DNA of 64,000 nt, taken from Saprospira grandis DSM 2844 (GTDB lineage Bacteria > Bacteroidota > Bacteroidia > Chitinophagales > Saprospiraceae). The notes beneath the pieces are model-generated. The model was not told the DNA's origin. It worked only from the letters and a program-made list of their open reading frames with translations, and made no database searches. Location: positions 4,098,524 to 4,162,523 of the forward strand of contig NZ_JH719942.1 in assembly GCF_000275825.1 (NCBI RefSeq). Reading direction: 5' to 3'. The translations under genes were made by a program, and so were the position numbers. Of the stretch, positions 19,588 to 27,169 are shown one piece after another; position 1 is the stretch's first letter, and every line of letters begins with the position of its first letter.

Positions 19588-20868
19588 ATGCAAGATCAAC
19601 TATCATCAGCGGATTTGATGGCCTTAGAAAATGAGTACGGGGCCCATAATTACCATCCTTTGCCCGTGGTTTTGGCCAAGGGAGAGGGCGTCTATGTTTG
19701 GGACGTAGAGGGGAAGCGTTATTACGACTTCCTTTCGGCTTATTCTGCCGTGAATCAGGGCCATTCTCATCCGAAAATTGTGGCGGCCATGATGGAGCAG
19801 GCCAATACCTTGGCCCTCACCTCTAGAGCCTTTTACAACGATCGTTTGGGGGTTTATGAAAAGACCTTGAGCGAATACTTTGGTATGGACAAGGTGCTGC
19901 CGATGAACTCGGGGGCCGAGGCCGTAGAAACCGCCATTAAGCTTTGCCGCAAATGGGGCTATGAGAAAAAGCAGATCCCCGCCAATCAGGCGATTATCAT
20001 CGTTTGTGGGCAGAACTTCCATGGGCGGACCACCACCATTATTTCCTTTTCTTCTGACCCTGATGCCAAAGGCCAATTTGGTCCTTATACGCCTGGTTTT
20101 GTTTCTGTGCCCTACAACGATTTAGGGGCCTTGGAAGCGGCGCTAGAAGAATATGGCGATCGGGTCGCTGGCTTTTTGGTCGAGCCCATTCAGGGAGAGG
20201 CAGGTGTTTTTGTGCCCGATGAAGATTTTATTCCCAAGGCGGCTGCCGCTTGTAAGCAGCGCAACGTGCTCTTCATTGCCGATGAAATTCAGACCGGGAT
20301 TGCCAGAACGGGTAGTCTTTTGCGCATCTGCGGCGATTGTAGCTGTGGCGGGCATTGCGAGAAGCAGGAAACTTATACGCAGCCTGATATTTTGATCTTG
20401 GGTAAGGCCATTTCTGGCGGCTTGTATCCCGTTTCTGCCGTTTTGGCGAATAAAGAAATCATGGATGTAATTCAGCCAGGGCAGCATGGGAGCACCTTTG
20501 GCGGAAACCCTTTGGCTTGCGCCGTGGCTATGGCGGCCCTAGATGTCGTTAAGGAGGAAAAACTGGCCCAAAACGCAAGAGCATTGGGGCAGCGTTTCAG
20601 AGATCGCCTTCAGGCCGAGTTGGTGGAGCAAACTGAGCTCGTCAAATTGGTCCGTGGAAAAGGTCTATTGAATGCTGTGGTCATCAATGATAGTCCAGAC
20701 AGCAAAACGGCTTGGAACATTTGCGTCAAGTTGGCCGAAAATGGCTTATTGGCCAAGCCCACACATGGCAACATCATTCGTTTTGCACCTCCGTTGGTCA
20801 TGACCGTTGAGCAATTGGATGAGTGCTGCAACATCATTATAGCGACCATCAAGTCCTTTGAGGCTTAG
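19588..20868 (+). CDS. rocD: Ornithine aminotransferase
   Basis: PLP-dependent ornithine-oxo-acid transaminase (426 residues) converting ornithine and 2-oxoglutarate to glutamate semialdehyde and glutamate. Family motifs: ENEYGAHNYHPLPVVLAKG at the N-terminus, MNSGAEAVETAIKL, NFHGRTTT, the cofactor region FIADEIQTGIARTG, and the PLP lysine Lys273 in LILGKAISGG. Unusual feature: between the cofactor aspartate region and the lysine there is a short insertion with CGDCSCGGHC, four cysteines and a histidine, replacing the plain linker I expect in typical OATs. The gene is single, with its own terminator. Confidence 0.92.
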   Translation: MQDQLSSADLMALENEYGAHNYHPLPVVLAKGEGVYVWDVEGKRYYDFLSAYSAVNQGHSHPKIVAAMMEQANTLALTSRAFYNDRLGVYEKTLSEYFGMDKVLPMNSGAEAVETAIKLCRKWGYEKKQIPANQAIIIVCGQNFHGRTTTIISFSSDPDAKGQFGPYTPGFVSVPYNDLGALEAALEEYGDRVAGFLVEPIQGEAGVFVPDEDFIPKAAAACKQRNVLFIADEIQTGIARTGSLLRICGDCSCGGHCEKQETYTQPDILILGKAISGGLYPVSAVLANKEIMDVIQPGQHGSTFGGNPLACAVAMAALDVVKEEKLAQNARALGQRFRDRLQAELVEQTELVKLVRGKGLLNAVVINDSPDSKTAWNICVKLAENGLLAKPTHGNIIRFAPPLVMTVEQLDECCNIIIATIKSFEA

Positions 20869-20882
20869 GTTGATATCAGCGT

Positions 20883-20913
20883 CTAGCTAATTGATTAGTT
20901 AGGCGTTTTTTTT
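20883..20913 (+). terminator. Terminator of rocD
   Basis: CTAGCTAAT (20883-20891) pairs with ATTAGTTAG (20894-20902) with one G-T pair, then GCG and T8. GC-hairpin element copy 9 begins eight bases later. Confidence 0.6.
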
Positions 20914-20920
20914 CATTATA

Positions 20921-21066
20921 TTTTGGGGCTGTCCCGCCTAAAGGCGGGTCGCTATGCTTTGGGGCTCGCAGGTCTGCTCGGCCCTGCAGGCAGGCGATGC
21001 CTGCCTTTGGTCTGGCCCTTTGGGCCACCCACTCCGCAGCGCTCATCCTGCGGGCGCTTTGCGCCC
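20921..21066 (+). repeat. GC-hairpin element, copy 9
   Basis: Exact core. Hairpin 1 is CCCGCCTAAAGGCGGG, hairpin 2 AGGCAGG/CCTGCCT, hairpin 3 GGCCCTTTGGGCC and hairpin 4 GGGCGCTTTGCGCCC. Its far end lies 44 bases before the acyl-CoA dehydrogenase start, so that gene has little room for a separate promoter. Confidence 0.9.
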
Positions 21067-21109
21067 TGTTGGACCGCAAAAAAATTCCCTGCTATTTATT
21101 TTAGTGATT

Positions 21110-22795
21110 ATGCAAAAAGAGAATCGCGTTTTGCCTCGAGGGCATAAATTTAGTCAAAACTACTTTCATTCAGATAAGCTATTAGAGGATTACCTACATG
21201 CGCATTTGCCTGCGCAGGTCCTTTCTGAGCAATCGGATGCTTTGGAGCAACTGGGGCGTTTGGCGGCTGGACCAATGAACGGACTCTCCTTAGCTGCGGA
21301 TAAAAATGGGCCGAAGTTGCGCAAGCGCAACTATTTGGGCGAAACCATCAATCAGATTGATTTTCATCCTGCTTATGAAGAGCTCAAAGCCATAGCTGTG
21401 CATTCGGGAATGTTTCGCTTAAAATGGGCCCCTGAATTTAGGGAGCGTTATGCGGGGCAGCGGCATCGTTTGGGCTTTGCCTTGGGCTATTTGTATGCTA
21501 TGAGTGAAAGCGGTTTATATTGTCCCTTATGTATGACGGATGGTGTTGCTTTATTGATCGATAAATATGCCTCGGAGGAGGACAAAGCAAGGCTGTTGCC
21601 CAGAATCTATACTGCTGAGCCCAAGGATTTTTATACTGGTGCCATGTTTTTGACTGAAAAGGCGGGCGGTTCTGATGTAGGGGCCAATTTGGTCAAGGCG
21701 AGTCCTTTGGACAATGGTTATTGGTCCTTGGAGGGCGAAAAGTGGTTTTGCAGCAATGCCAGCGCAGAGATCATTTTTGCTTTAGCGCGGACGGGCCCCT
21801 TAGAAAAGGGAAGTAGAGGTTTGGGCATCTTTCTTTTGGAGCCAAAACGGCCAGATGGCAGTGCTAATAATATGGACCTCATCCGGCTCAAAGACAAATT
21901 GGGCACTCGTTCTATGGCCAGCGGCGAATATCTCTTGCAGGGTAGTTGGGCCAAATTAATAGGAGAAGAAGGGCAAGGGTTTAAGATCATGAGTGATATG
22001 ATCAACCTCTCTCGTTTGTATAATTCGGTAGCGGCTATTTCGGGCTTGCGCAGAGCCTTAATCGAAGCCTATCAATTTGCGACTTATCGAAATACCTTTG
22101 GAAAAGCATTGCTAGAGCATGCTTTGGTCCGCATGAAGTTCTGGGAATTGGGCAGCATCCATCAGGGCCAGTTTTATAGTTGTTGGAAAGCCATTAGTTT
22201 ATTGGACCAAGCAGAAGCGGGAGATGCTGCTGCCAAAGAGTGGTTGCGCTTCTTGACGCCTATGATTAAGAAGGCCACAGCAGAGCAGGGCGTTTATGTA
22301 GCTCGGGAAAGTATGGAACTGATGGGTGGATTGGGCTATATTGAGGATGGGGTGATGCCCAAAGTCATGCGAGACATTATGGTTTTGCCCATTTGGGAAG
22401 GTGCTGGAAATATCATGATCTTAGATATGTTGCGGGCCAGTCAGAAGAGCAAGGGCTTACTTATACTGCTCGACTTTGTCTATGAGCAGCTAAAGCAGCG
22501 AAGAGGAACCGACAAACTAAGGGCTGACTTTGCGCTATTGAAACAAAAATTGTTTGCTCTTAGGGAGACCAAAGATATGGACCACATTCAGTTGGGGGCC
22601 AAACAGCTCTTTGAGCGTTTGACTGATTACTTTCAGTGGGCTTGTATTGCGGAGCAGGCTAGCCTCATGCAGACTAATTATCAGGAGTTGGCCCTGCGTT
22701 ATTATGAAGAAGAGCGTTTATTGGTCCAAGCTTATCGGGAGCAGTATTTGCCTAGCCGGGAAGAGATTGCAGCGCTTTTAGCTTGGGATTTTTAA
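21110..22795 (+). CDS. AidB-like acyl-CoA dehydrogenase family protein
   Basis: About 561 residues from the ATG at 21110. The frame is open further upstream to 20954, but that part is element copy 9 and is not credible protein. The N-terminus (NYFHSDKLLEDYL) matches the AidB-type extension. The middle carries MFLTEKAGGSDVGAN, the FAD-binding strand of acyl-CoA dehydrogenases, and the C-terminal helical domain has ATYRNTFGKALLEHALVR and MGGLGYIEDG. Members are flavoproteins either dehydrogenating acyl-CoA or, for AidB, linked to alkylation damage; the substrate cannot be told from sequence. Cytoplasmic. Confidence 0.85.
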   Translation: MQKENRVLPRGHKFSQNYFHSDKLLEDYLHAHLPAQVLSEQSDALEQLGRLAAGPMNGLSLAADKNGPKLRKRNYLGETINQIDFHPAYEELKAIAVHSGMFRLKWAPEFRERYAGQRHRLGFALGYLYAMSESGLYCPLCMTDGVALLIDKYASEEDKARLLPRIYTAEPKDFYTGAMFLTEKAGGSDVGANLVKASPLDNGYWSLEGEKWFCSNASAEIIFALARTGPLEKGSRGLGIFLLEPKRPDGSANNMDLIRLKDKLGTRSMASGEYLLQGSWAKLIGEEGQGFKIMSDMINLSRLYNSVAAISGLRRALIEAYQFATYRNTFGKALLEHALVRMKFWELGSIHQGQFYSCWKAISLLDQAEAGDAAAKEWLRFLTPMIKKATAEQGVYVARESMELMGGLGYIEDGVMPKVMRDIMVLPIWEGAGNIMILDMLRASQKSKGLLILLDFVYEQLKQRRGTDKLRADFALLKQKLFALRETKDMDHIQLGAKQLFERLTDYFQWACIAEQASLMQTNYQELALRYYEEERLLVQAYREQYLPSREEIAALLAWDF

Positions 22796-23279
22796 GCGCA
22801 TAATATCTATTGGGCCATTTGATGTAGAGAACAAAAGAAGGAGCCATGCAACTAATGAAATTTAATAAGACTGCTTGTGGAGTAGATTTTATGCTCAACG
22901 TACTTGATGAGGAGCAATTAGCGGCTTTGCATCCCTATTTCTTTGCCCAGCCCCATCGAGGCGATTGTTTTGAAATTCTTTTCTTTGAGCGAGCTCAAGG
23001 AACCTTATATCTAGGGGAGCAAAAAATTGTGTTGCAAGACAATTGCCTCGTTTTCATTTCCGCCTTTCAACTTAAACGTTGGGACGTTCAGACTGAGGGA
23101 TTAAAATTTAAAGTACTCTTTTTCAAAGAAGAGTTTTTGCATGAGTTCTTTGCGGATCAGTTATTTACTTATAGAGCTTGTTTAAATTTTTTAGTCAGCA
23201 GCTAGACTAAGGCAAAAAAAAATGCTGCAAAGCGCTTATTATTGTTGATTACGACAAAAACAAAAAAAGGCTTTGCAAC

Positions 23280-23498
23280 ATGGTTGTGAATTTATCAAAA
23301 GAATTTATTACGGAAAAAATATTAGCATTTTTTCCCGAAAAAAAATTGGCTCGAAAAACCAAAGCGCCTCTGTGGCAAATTGTTAAAGCGATAATTTATA
23401 GGCTTAAAACAGGTTGTCAGTGGAGAGAATTACCGATACAATCTTTTTTTGTACGAAGTTCTAATTTGCTGGCAAACAGTATATTACTACTTCAATAG
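23280..23498 (+). CDS. IS5-like transposase, first frame
   Basis: A 72-codon frame matching the N-terminal DUF4096-like part of IS5 transposases: TKAPLWQIVKAIIYRLKTG followed by CQWRELP. After CQWRELP the family normally continues WQTVYYYF, which here lies in another frame, so the final residues (FFVRSSNLL...) are read out of frame. The switch point is a run of seven T at 23444-23450. Moving from this frame to the second needs +1 (or -2), either by slippage on the T-run or because the copy has lost or gained a base. Confidence 0.75.
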   Translation: MVVNLSKEFITEKILAFFPEKKLARKTKAPLWQIVKAIIYRLKTGCQWRELPIQSFFVRSSNLLANSILLLQ

Positions 23499-24096
23499 CT
23501 GGTCCGAGTCTGGTATTTGGCAAAAAGTGTGGATCCAATTTCTAGCCCATGAAAAATCTTGTTTAGATTTATCTAGTATACAGCTTGACGGAAGTCATAC
23601 CCCAGCGAAAAGAGGGGGCGAAGCTGTGGGTTATCAGGGCCGAAAAAAGTCCAAAACCACAAATGCTCTCTTTCTCACAGATAAAAATGGGCTGCCAATC
23701 GCTATGTCTCCGCCTTTTGCGGGAAACCATAATGATTTGTTTGAAATCGAGAGTCATTTCCAAAAAATGCTTGCCGATCTGCAGCTTTCAGACATCTCTC
23801 CTGATGGTTTATTTATGAATGCTGATGCAGGGTTTGATAGCAAAAAACTTAGAGAAAACTGCCAAAAAATGGGCATTATCCCTAATATTGACCACAACAA
23901 AAGAAATAGAAAAAAAGCTTATTATCAAGATATTATAGATGAGGAACTTTACAAAGAACGCTTTTCTGTTGAGCGAACTAACGCATGGATTGACGCATTC
24001 AAAATTTTACTCATTCGTTTTGAAAGAAAAGCCGACAACTGGGCGAGTCTACACTATTTAGCCTTTATACTTATTTTCCTAAAACGAAATTTTTAA
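23449..24096 (+). CDS. IS5-like transposase, catalytic frame
   Basis: Carries the DDE catalytic core. First Asp in QLDGSHTPAKRGGEAVGYQGRK (DGSH), second Asp in NADAGFDS, and Glu in VERTNAWIDAFKILLIRFER, which also supplies the R and K spacing of IS5 proteins. The nominal start at 23449 is a TTG inside the T-run, so this frame is most likely expressed by frameshift from the first frame. All three acidic residues are present, so the element may still be mobile if frameshifting works. Confidence 0.8.
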   Translation: MYEVLICWQTVYYYFNSWSESGIWQKVWIQFLAHEKSCLDLSSIQLDGSHTPAKRGGEAVGYQGRKKSKTTNALFLTDKNGLPIAMSPPFAGNHNDLFEIESHFQKMLADLQLSDISPDGLFMNADAGFDSKKLRENCQKMGIIPNIDHNKRNRKKAYYQDIIDEELYKERFSVERTNAWIDAFKILLIRFERKADNWASLHYLAFILIFLKRNF

Positions 24097-24740
24097 ACAA
24101 ACTCATAAGCTACTTTATTTTTACCAGCGGGAGCAGCCTTTATATTTGCCTTTAGCGGCTGGAGCGCTGGAGCCCTTATTCTTCTTTTTAGAAGAGATAA
24201 AAAAGGAATTGCTTTATCCATTGACGAATAGTGCTCATATTATTCGCTCTTTGATTTATTATTTATTGGAGCGGCTAAATCGGGATTATGCAATACATTA
24301 TCAACTAGCCTTTAGTAATCAGGGAGGGCAGGCAGCCTATGAATTTAAGCGTTTATTAGAGCTACACATTCGGGAAAAGCAGCGGGTAGAAGATTATGCA
24401 CAACTTTTAGGCTTGAGTCGAATTAGTTTAAACAAACTAGCCAAAACAACTTTTGGCCAAACGGCCAGTGCGTTAATCAAGCAGCGATTGCTGGCAGAAA
24501 TTAAATTAGAGTTGATCTATCATCCTGAAAAAAGCCTTAGTGAGATTGCTTATGCTTTAGGGTACTCAGAGCCTAATCATTTGATGCGTTTTTTCAAGGC
24601 GCAGACAGGTCAAAAAAGCTCAGACTTTTTGGCTGCTTATCAAAGTGGTAGTCTTTTGAGCTAGGAAGGTAGTTCTTTGGAGGCTGAAGGGAATAATTTT
24701 GTCTTATCGAAATTATTTCATTGAAAAAAACTCTAGAAGA

Positions 24741-25529
24741 ATGTCAAATCAGTTTTTGTTTGTGCGGAATGCCAGCATTTATTTGAATTATGGAGGGCAA
24801 AGTTTTTTAATAGACCCTATGTTTGCGGAGAAAGGCGCTCTTGGCTGTTTTCCAGGCACAGTCAACTCAGAAATTCCTAATCCCACTGTAGATTTAGCTC
24901 TTTCTGTTGGGAAGCTTGTGGCTGCCGATACTGTTTTGTTGACTCATTTACATCCTGACCATTGGGATGAGGCGGCAGCGGTGCTCATAGATAAAAATAA
25001 AGCTGTTTATCTTCAGAATGAAGAAGATGCAGCAAAACTTCAGGCCCAAGGATTTCAGAAAACGGAAATTATTGAGCATAAATTATCTATAGGAAATGTC
25101 CAGATTGAACGGACTAAGGGGCAGCATGGCAGTGATTTGGCCTATTCCATTCCGGAGCTGGCCAAATTTTTAGGGGAAAGCTCTGGCTATTATCTTCAGG
25201 CGGAGGGACAAGCCTCTATTTATTTTCTGGGGGACACTATTCTGACCGGGAAAGTAGAAGCAGATTTAGAGCGTTTGGCTCCTGATTATGTTGTAATCAA
25301 TGCGGGGGCTGCTCGTTTGGCGGATGCCAAGTTGGGAGCAATCATTATGGGGAAAGAAGAAATTGCAAAAATTCATCAACTGTTGCCCAAGAGTAAATTG
25401 GTAGCCATACATTTGGAAGCTTTGGCCCATTGCGTATTGAGTCGAAAAGAATTACGTCAATTTGCCAAAGAGCAAGGATTCTCTTCCCAATTAACTATTC
25501 CTGAGGATGGAGCTTCCTTTTTATTTTAG
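24741..25529 (+). CDS. Metallo-beta-lactamase-fold hydrolase (UlaG-like)
   Basis: About 262 residues from the ATG at 24741; a TTG at 24699 would add 14 residues without homology. The metal-binding motif is THLHPDHWDE (HxHxDH), and later ligands lie in GQHGSD and GDTILTG. The overall pattern resembles the UlaG-like branch that includes many uncharacterised metal-dependent hydrolases. No signal peptide, so cytoplasmic. AraC regulators often sit beside such genes in this phylum; here the neighbour regulator is interrupted, so control of this gene may be altered. Substrate unknown. Confidence 0.8.
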   Translation: MSNQFLFVRNASIYLNYGGQSFLIDPMFAEKGALGCFPGTVNSEIPNPTVDLALSVGKLVAADTVLLTHLHPDHWDEAAAVLIDKNKAVYLQNEEDAAKLQAQGFQKTEIIEHKLSIGNVQIERTKGQHGSDLAYSIPELAKFLGESSGYYLQAEGQASIYFLGDTILTGKVEADLERLAPDYVVINAGAARLADAKLGAIIMGKEEIAKIHQLLPKSKLVAIHLEALAHCVLSRKELRQFAKEQGFSSQLTIPEDGASFLF

Positions 25530-25552
25530 AAAACTCATTTGAATAAAAATTC

Positions 25553-25586
25553 AAAGCGAATGCCGTAACGGCATTCGCTTTTTTAG
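25553..25586 (+). terminator. Terminator of the metallo-hydrolase gene
   Basis: A 13-bp perfect stem, AAAGCGAATGCCG with CGGCATTCGCTTT, three-base loop, then more T. Confidence 0.85.
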
Positions 25587-25715
25587 TTGGCCCTCTCTCC
25601 CACTTTGGACCAAATAATATTCTTGTTTTGAGCCAGCATAACGCTACCCGCCTTATACGACGCTCATTTTTGATTTTAAAATTTTCGTTTATATCGTTGA
25701 CCTTCAATCTAGTCA

Positions 25716-25735
25716 GGAAAAGTTGAGGGACTAAT
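25716..25735 (+). repeat. Ball-motif copy 1 (GTTGAGGGACTAAT)
   Basis: GGAAAAGTTGAGGGACTAAT. It differs from the consensus GAAAAAGTTGAGGGACTAAT at one position. All eight copies in the window are on the plus strand. Confidence 0.8.
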
Positions 25736-25776
25736 AATAATTCAATAAAAAAATGGTCTAAATTCCTGTTTATCTT

Positions 25777-25804
25777 GTTTAGCGTTTAGCGTTTAGCGTT
25801 TAGC
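25777..25804 (+). repeat. GTTTAGC tandem repeat
   Basis: Four perfect consecutive copies of the 7-mer GTTTAGC. Non-coding context. Confidence 0.95.
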
Positions 25805-25891
25805 ACAATTGGTTTTGGTCGAATAAAGGGTTCAAATACGGTTTATTTTGGCTAAGAGGTTAGTTGCATTGTTTTTGGTCCAAATAGACCA

Positions 25892-25910
25892 GAAAAAGTT
25901 GAGGGACCAG
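25892..25910 (+). repeat. Ball-motif copy 2, variant
   Basis: GAAAAAGTTGAGGGACCAG. It is preceded by GGTCCAAATAGACC, so a GGTCC/GGACC inverted match surrounds the motif. Confidence 0.75.
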
Positions 25911-25939
25911 TTTTTATCCTTTACGGCCAAGAGTAATTT

Positions 25940-26065
25940 GGCCCAGCGCTGCGGAGGGGTGGCGCAAAGCGCCAGACCGAGCCGCTGAAAGCGGCGAAGG
26001 GCCGAACAGACTTGTGAGCCCCGCAGCATAGCGGCGGCCGGCTCGGCCGGCCGCGGGCCCCAAAA
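25940..26065 (-). repeat. GC-hairpin element, copy 10
   Basis: T-rich end faces the STAS-like gene. The core is diverged (CTCACAAGTCTGTTCGGCCC), similar to copy 4. It has a long first hairpin (GCGGCCGGCC / GGCCGGCCGC), hairpin 2 arms GCCGC/GCGGC and hairpin 3 arms GGCGC/GCGCC. Confidence 0.8.
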
Positions 26066-26150
26066 CAGCCCTTAGAATACTTCTAAATAGGAAGAACAGG
26101 CTAATATTTATTTGTACTTCTGTATTTTAGTGTGAATTAACTTAAAGAGA

Positions 26151-26570
26151 ATGAAAAAACCGAACTATACTCAAGTGCGGGTAACGCTTCAGTCTGGAGC
26201 TTTAATTTGGCCTGAGGGCGACTTTATTGTGGAGCAGGAAATAAATTCATCCTATTACATGGAAGACAGCGATGCCCAGGAATCTTTTGAGAGCATGTTG
26301 GCCATGGCCGAGGCTCGTTCTTCAAAACTGTACCTTTTGATTGACATGAAAAACATCAAGGGGGCATCGGCTGGGGCTAGAAGAACCTTGTCGGGGATTT
26401 CTCCAGAAATTGTGAAAGGGGTGGCTACTTTGATTGCCAACCCTGTATCTCGTTTATTGAGTAACTTTATTTTGGGCTTAAACAAACCAAAATATCCCGC
26501 CAAAGCATTTTCGGATCGGGAGCAGGCTCGGGCTTGGTTGACTGAATTGCGGGCCAAGGAGCAGGCCTAG
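26151..26570 (+). CDS. STAS/SEC14-like hypothetical protein
   Basis: A 139-residue protein with no signal peptide. Its beta-alpha pattern, SSKLYLLIDMKNIKGASAGARR followed by ATLIANPVSRLLSNFILGL and SDREQARAWL, resembles the STAS-like DUF7793 group of Bacteroidota, where a strand ending in Asp-Met/Leu is followed by a helix. Such proteins are thought to be cytoplasmic regulators or lipid-binding modules, but no activity is established. The ATG at 26151 follows a purine-rich AAAGAGA. Confidence 0.55.
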   Translation: MKKPNYTQVRVTLQSGALIWPEGDFIVEQEINSSYYMEDSDAQESFESMLAMAEARSSKLYLLIDMKNIKGASAGARRTLSGISPEIVKGVATLIANPVSRLLSNFILGLNKPKYPAKAFSDREQARAWLTELRAKEQA

Positions 26571-26591
26571 TGTTTTAAAAAGGGTTAAAAA

Positions 26592-26623
26592 TTTGGATAA
26601 ATCTAAAAAAAGTGCTTCATTTG
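26592..26623 (+). promoter_or_regulatory. Possible Bacteroidota-type promoter
   Basis: TTTG at 26592-26595, 20 bases, then TTCATTTG at 26616-26623, close to the Bacteroidota consensus TTTG-N19-TAnnTTTG. The start codon of the next gene is only four bases further on, which would imply a leaderless or nearly leaderless transcript. Confidence 0.35.
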
Positions 26624-26627
26624 TAAT

Positions 26628-27119
26628 ATGAGTACGGTCCAACTACATAAAGCTGGGCGTTTTTTGGCGCCTATACTTGCCCTGCTACTACTTTGTGGTT
26701 CAGTGGGTTGGAGTAGTTATTCTCATTTTTGTGCTTGTCAAGACAGTTGGCACTACAGCATTTGGGCCGAGGCCTCTTGTTGTCGGCAGGGAGTAGAAAA
26801 TTCGGCTGAAAGTTGTTGTTCTATTTCGGAAGAGCAGCAGCATTGCAGTTTAGAGCAACCTTGTTGTCAGGACAATGAGGTAGAGTTTTTTTCTATTTGG
26901 GATGATTCTGGGGAGCTGCTGCCGCCAAATCTGGCCCAGTCCTTATATTCTCTTCAATTATTTTGGGCTCCTCGTCTAGTTCTCCATTGGCCCAGCCGCT
27001 CGCTTTCTGCACAGGAAGAGTTGGAGCTGGCTGCGCCCTTCATTTTTTGGCAAAAGCGGGCGCCGCTGCTTTTTGAGGGGGCCGACTATTTACAATTTAT
27101 TCAGATCATGCGTTGCTAA
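26628..27119 (+). CDS. Cysteine-rich HYC_CC_PP-like exported protein
   Basis: A 163-residue protein with an N-terminal membrane or signal segment (FLAPILALLLLCGSVGW). It is followed by SHFCACQ, CCRQG, SCCSIS, CSLEQPCCQD and then an LPPNL motif. The order His-aromatic-Cys, paired Cys, then Pro-Pro fits the small Bacteroidota family called HYC_CC_PP, whose genes sit before TonB receptors for metals. With at least eleven cysteines after the hydrophobic segment it could bind copper or another soft metal in the periplasm; this is inference. The TonB receptor with a metal-binding domain starts 50 bases downstream. Confidence 0.65.
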   Translation: MSTVQLHKAGRFLAPILALLLLCGSVGWSSYSHFCACQDSWHYSIWAEASCCRQGVENSAESCCSISEEQQHCSLEQPCCQDNEVEFFSIWDDSGELLPPNLAQSLYSLQLFWAPRLVLHWPSRSLSAQEELELAAPFIFWQKRAPLLFEGADYLQFIQIMRC

Positions 27120-27121
27120 AA

Positions 27122-27163
27122 TTGATTTTCTGTACGAGTATTAGTTAATAATCAGAAAATCAA
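27122..27163. promoter_or_regulatory. 11-bp inverted repeat before the metal TonB receptor
   Basis: TTGATTTTCTG (27122-27132) and CAGAAAATCAA (27153-27163) are perfect inverted copies around 20 bases. There is no T-tract, and it ends six bases before the receptor ATG. It could be an operator or a hairpin covering the start region. Confidence 0.4.
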
Positions 27164-27169
27164 AAATTT

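Larger units (their letters stand above)
23179..24101 (+). mobile_element. IS5-like insertion sequence
   Basis: About 920 bases inserted in an AraC gene. TTGTTTAAA occurs near both ends in inverted orientation (23178-23186 and, as TTTAAACAA, 24092-24100), which may be part of the terminal repeats. A two-base CT repeat (23177-23178, 24102-24103) would restore the host frame and may be the target duplication. The exact ends are uncertain by a few bases. It encodes a two-frame DDE transposase. Confidence 0.75.
22846..24664 (+). pseudogene. AraC-family regulator split by an insertion sequence
   Basis: Residues from 22846 form an N-terminal cupin-like sensor half (GDCFEILFFERAQGTLYLGEQ) that ends soon after an abrupt change in sequence near 23178. 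The other half resumes near 24102 in the same frame and includes the double helix-turn-helix of AraC proteins (EDYAQLLGLSRISLNKLAK ... SLSEIAYALGYSEPNHLMRF). Joining codon GCT at 23176-23178 to CAT at 24104 gives one continuous reading frame. The halves are separated by an IS5-like element, so the regulator is presumably inactive. It sits just upstream of a metallo-beta-lactamase-fold gene, its likely former target. Confidence 0.85.
25587..25939. other. Non-coding gap with short repeats
   Basis: No gene seen. It holds two copies of the GAAAAAGTTGAGGGAC motif (25716-25735 with GG at its start, and 25892-25910 ending ACCAG) and a four-fold GTTTAGC tandem repeat (25777-25804). The rest is AT-rich. 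Confidence 0.6.

Noticed and set aside
20954..21109. A 52-residue N-terminal extension of the acyl-CoA dehydrogenase
   Set aside because: It translates element copy 9. The conserved protein begins at the ATG at 21110.
25777..25804. CRISPR array from GTTTAGC repeats
   Set aside because: The repeats are 7 bp and contiguous with no spacers; no cas gene in the window.
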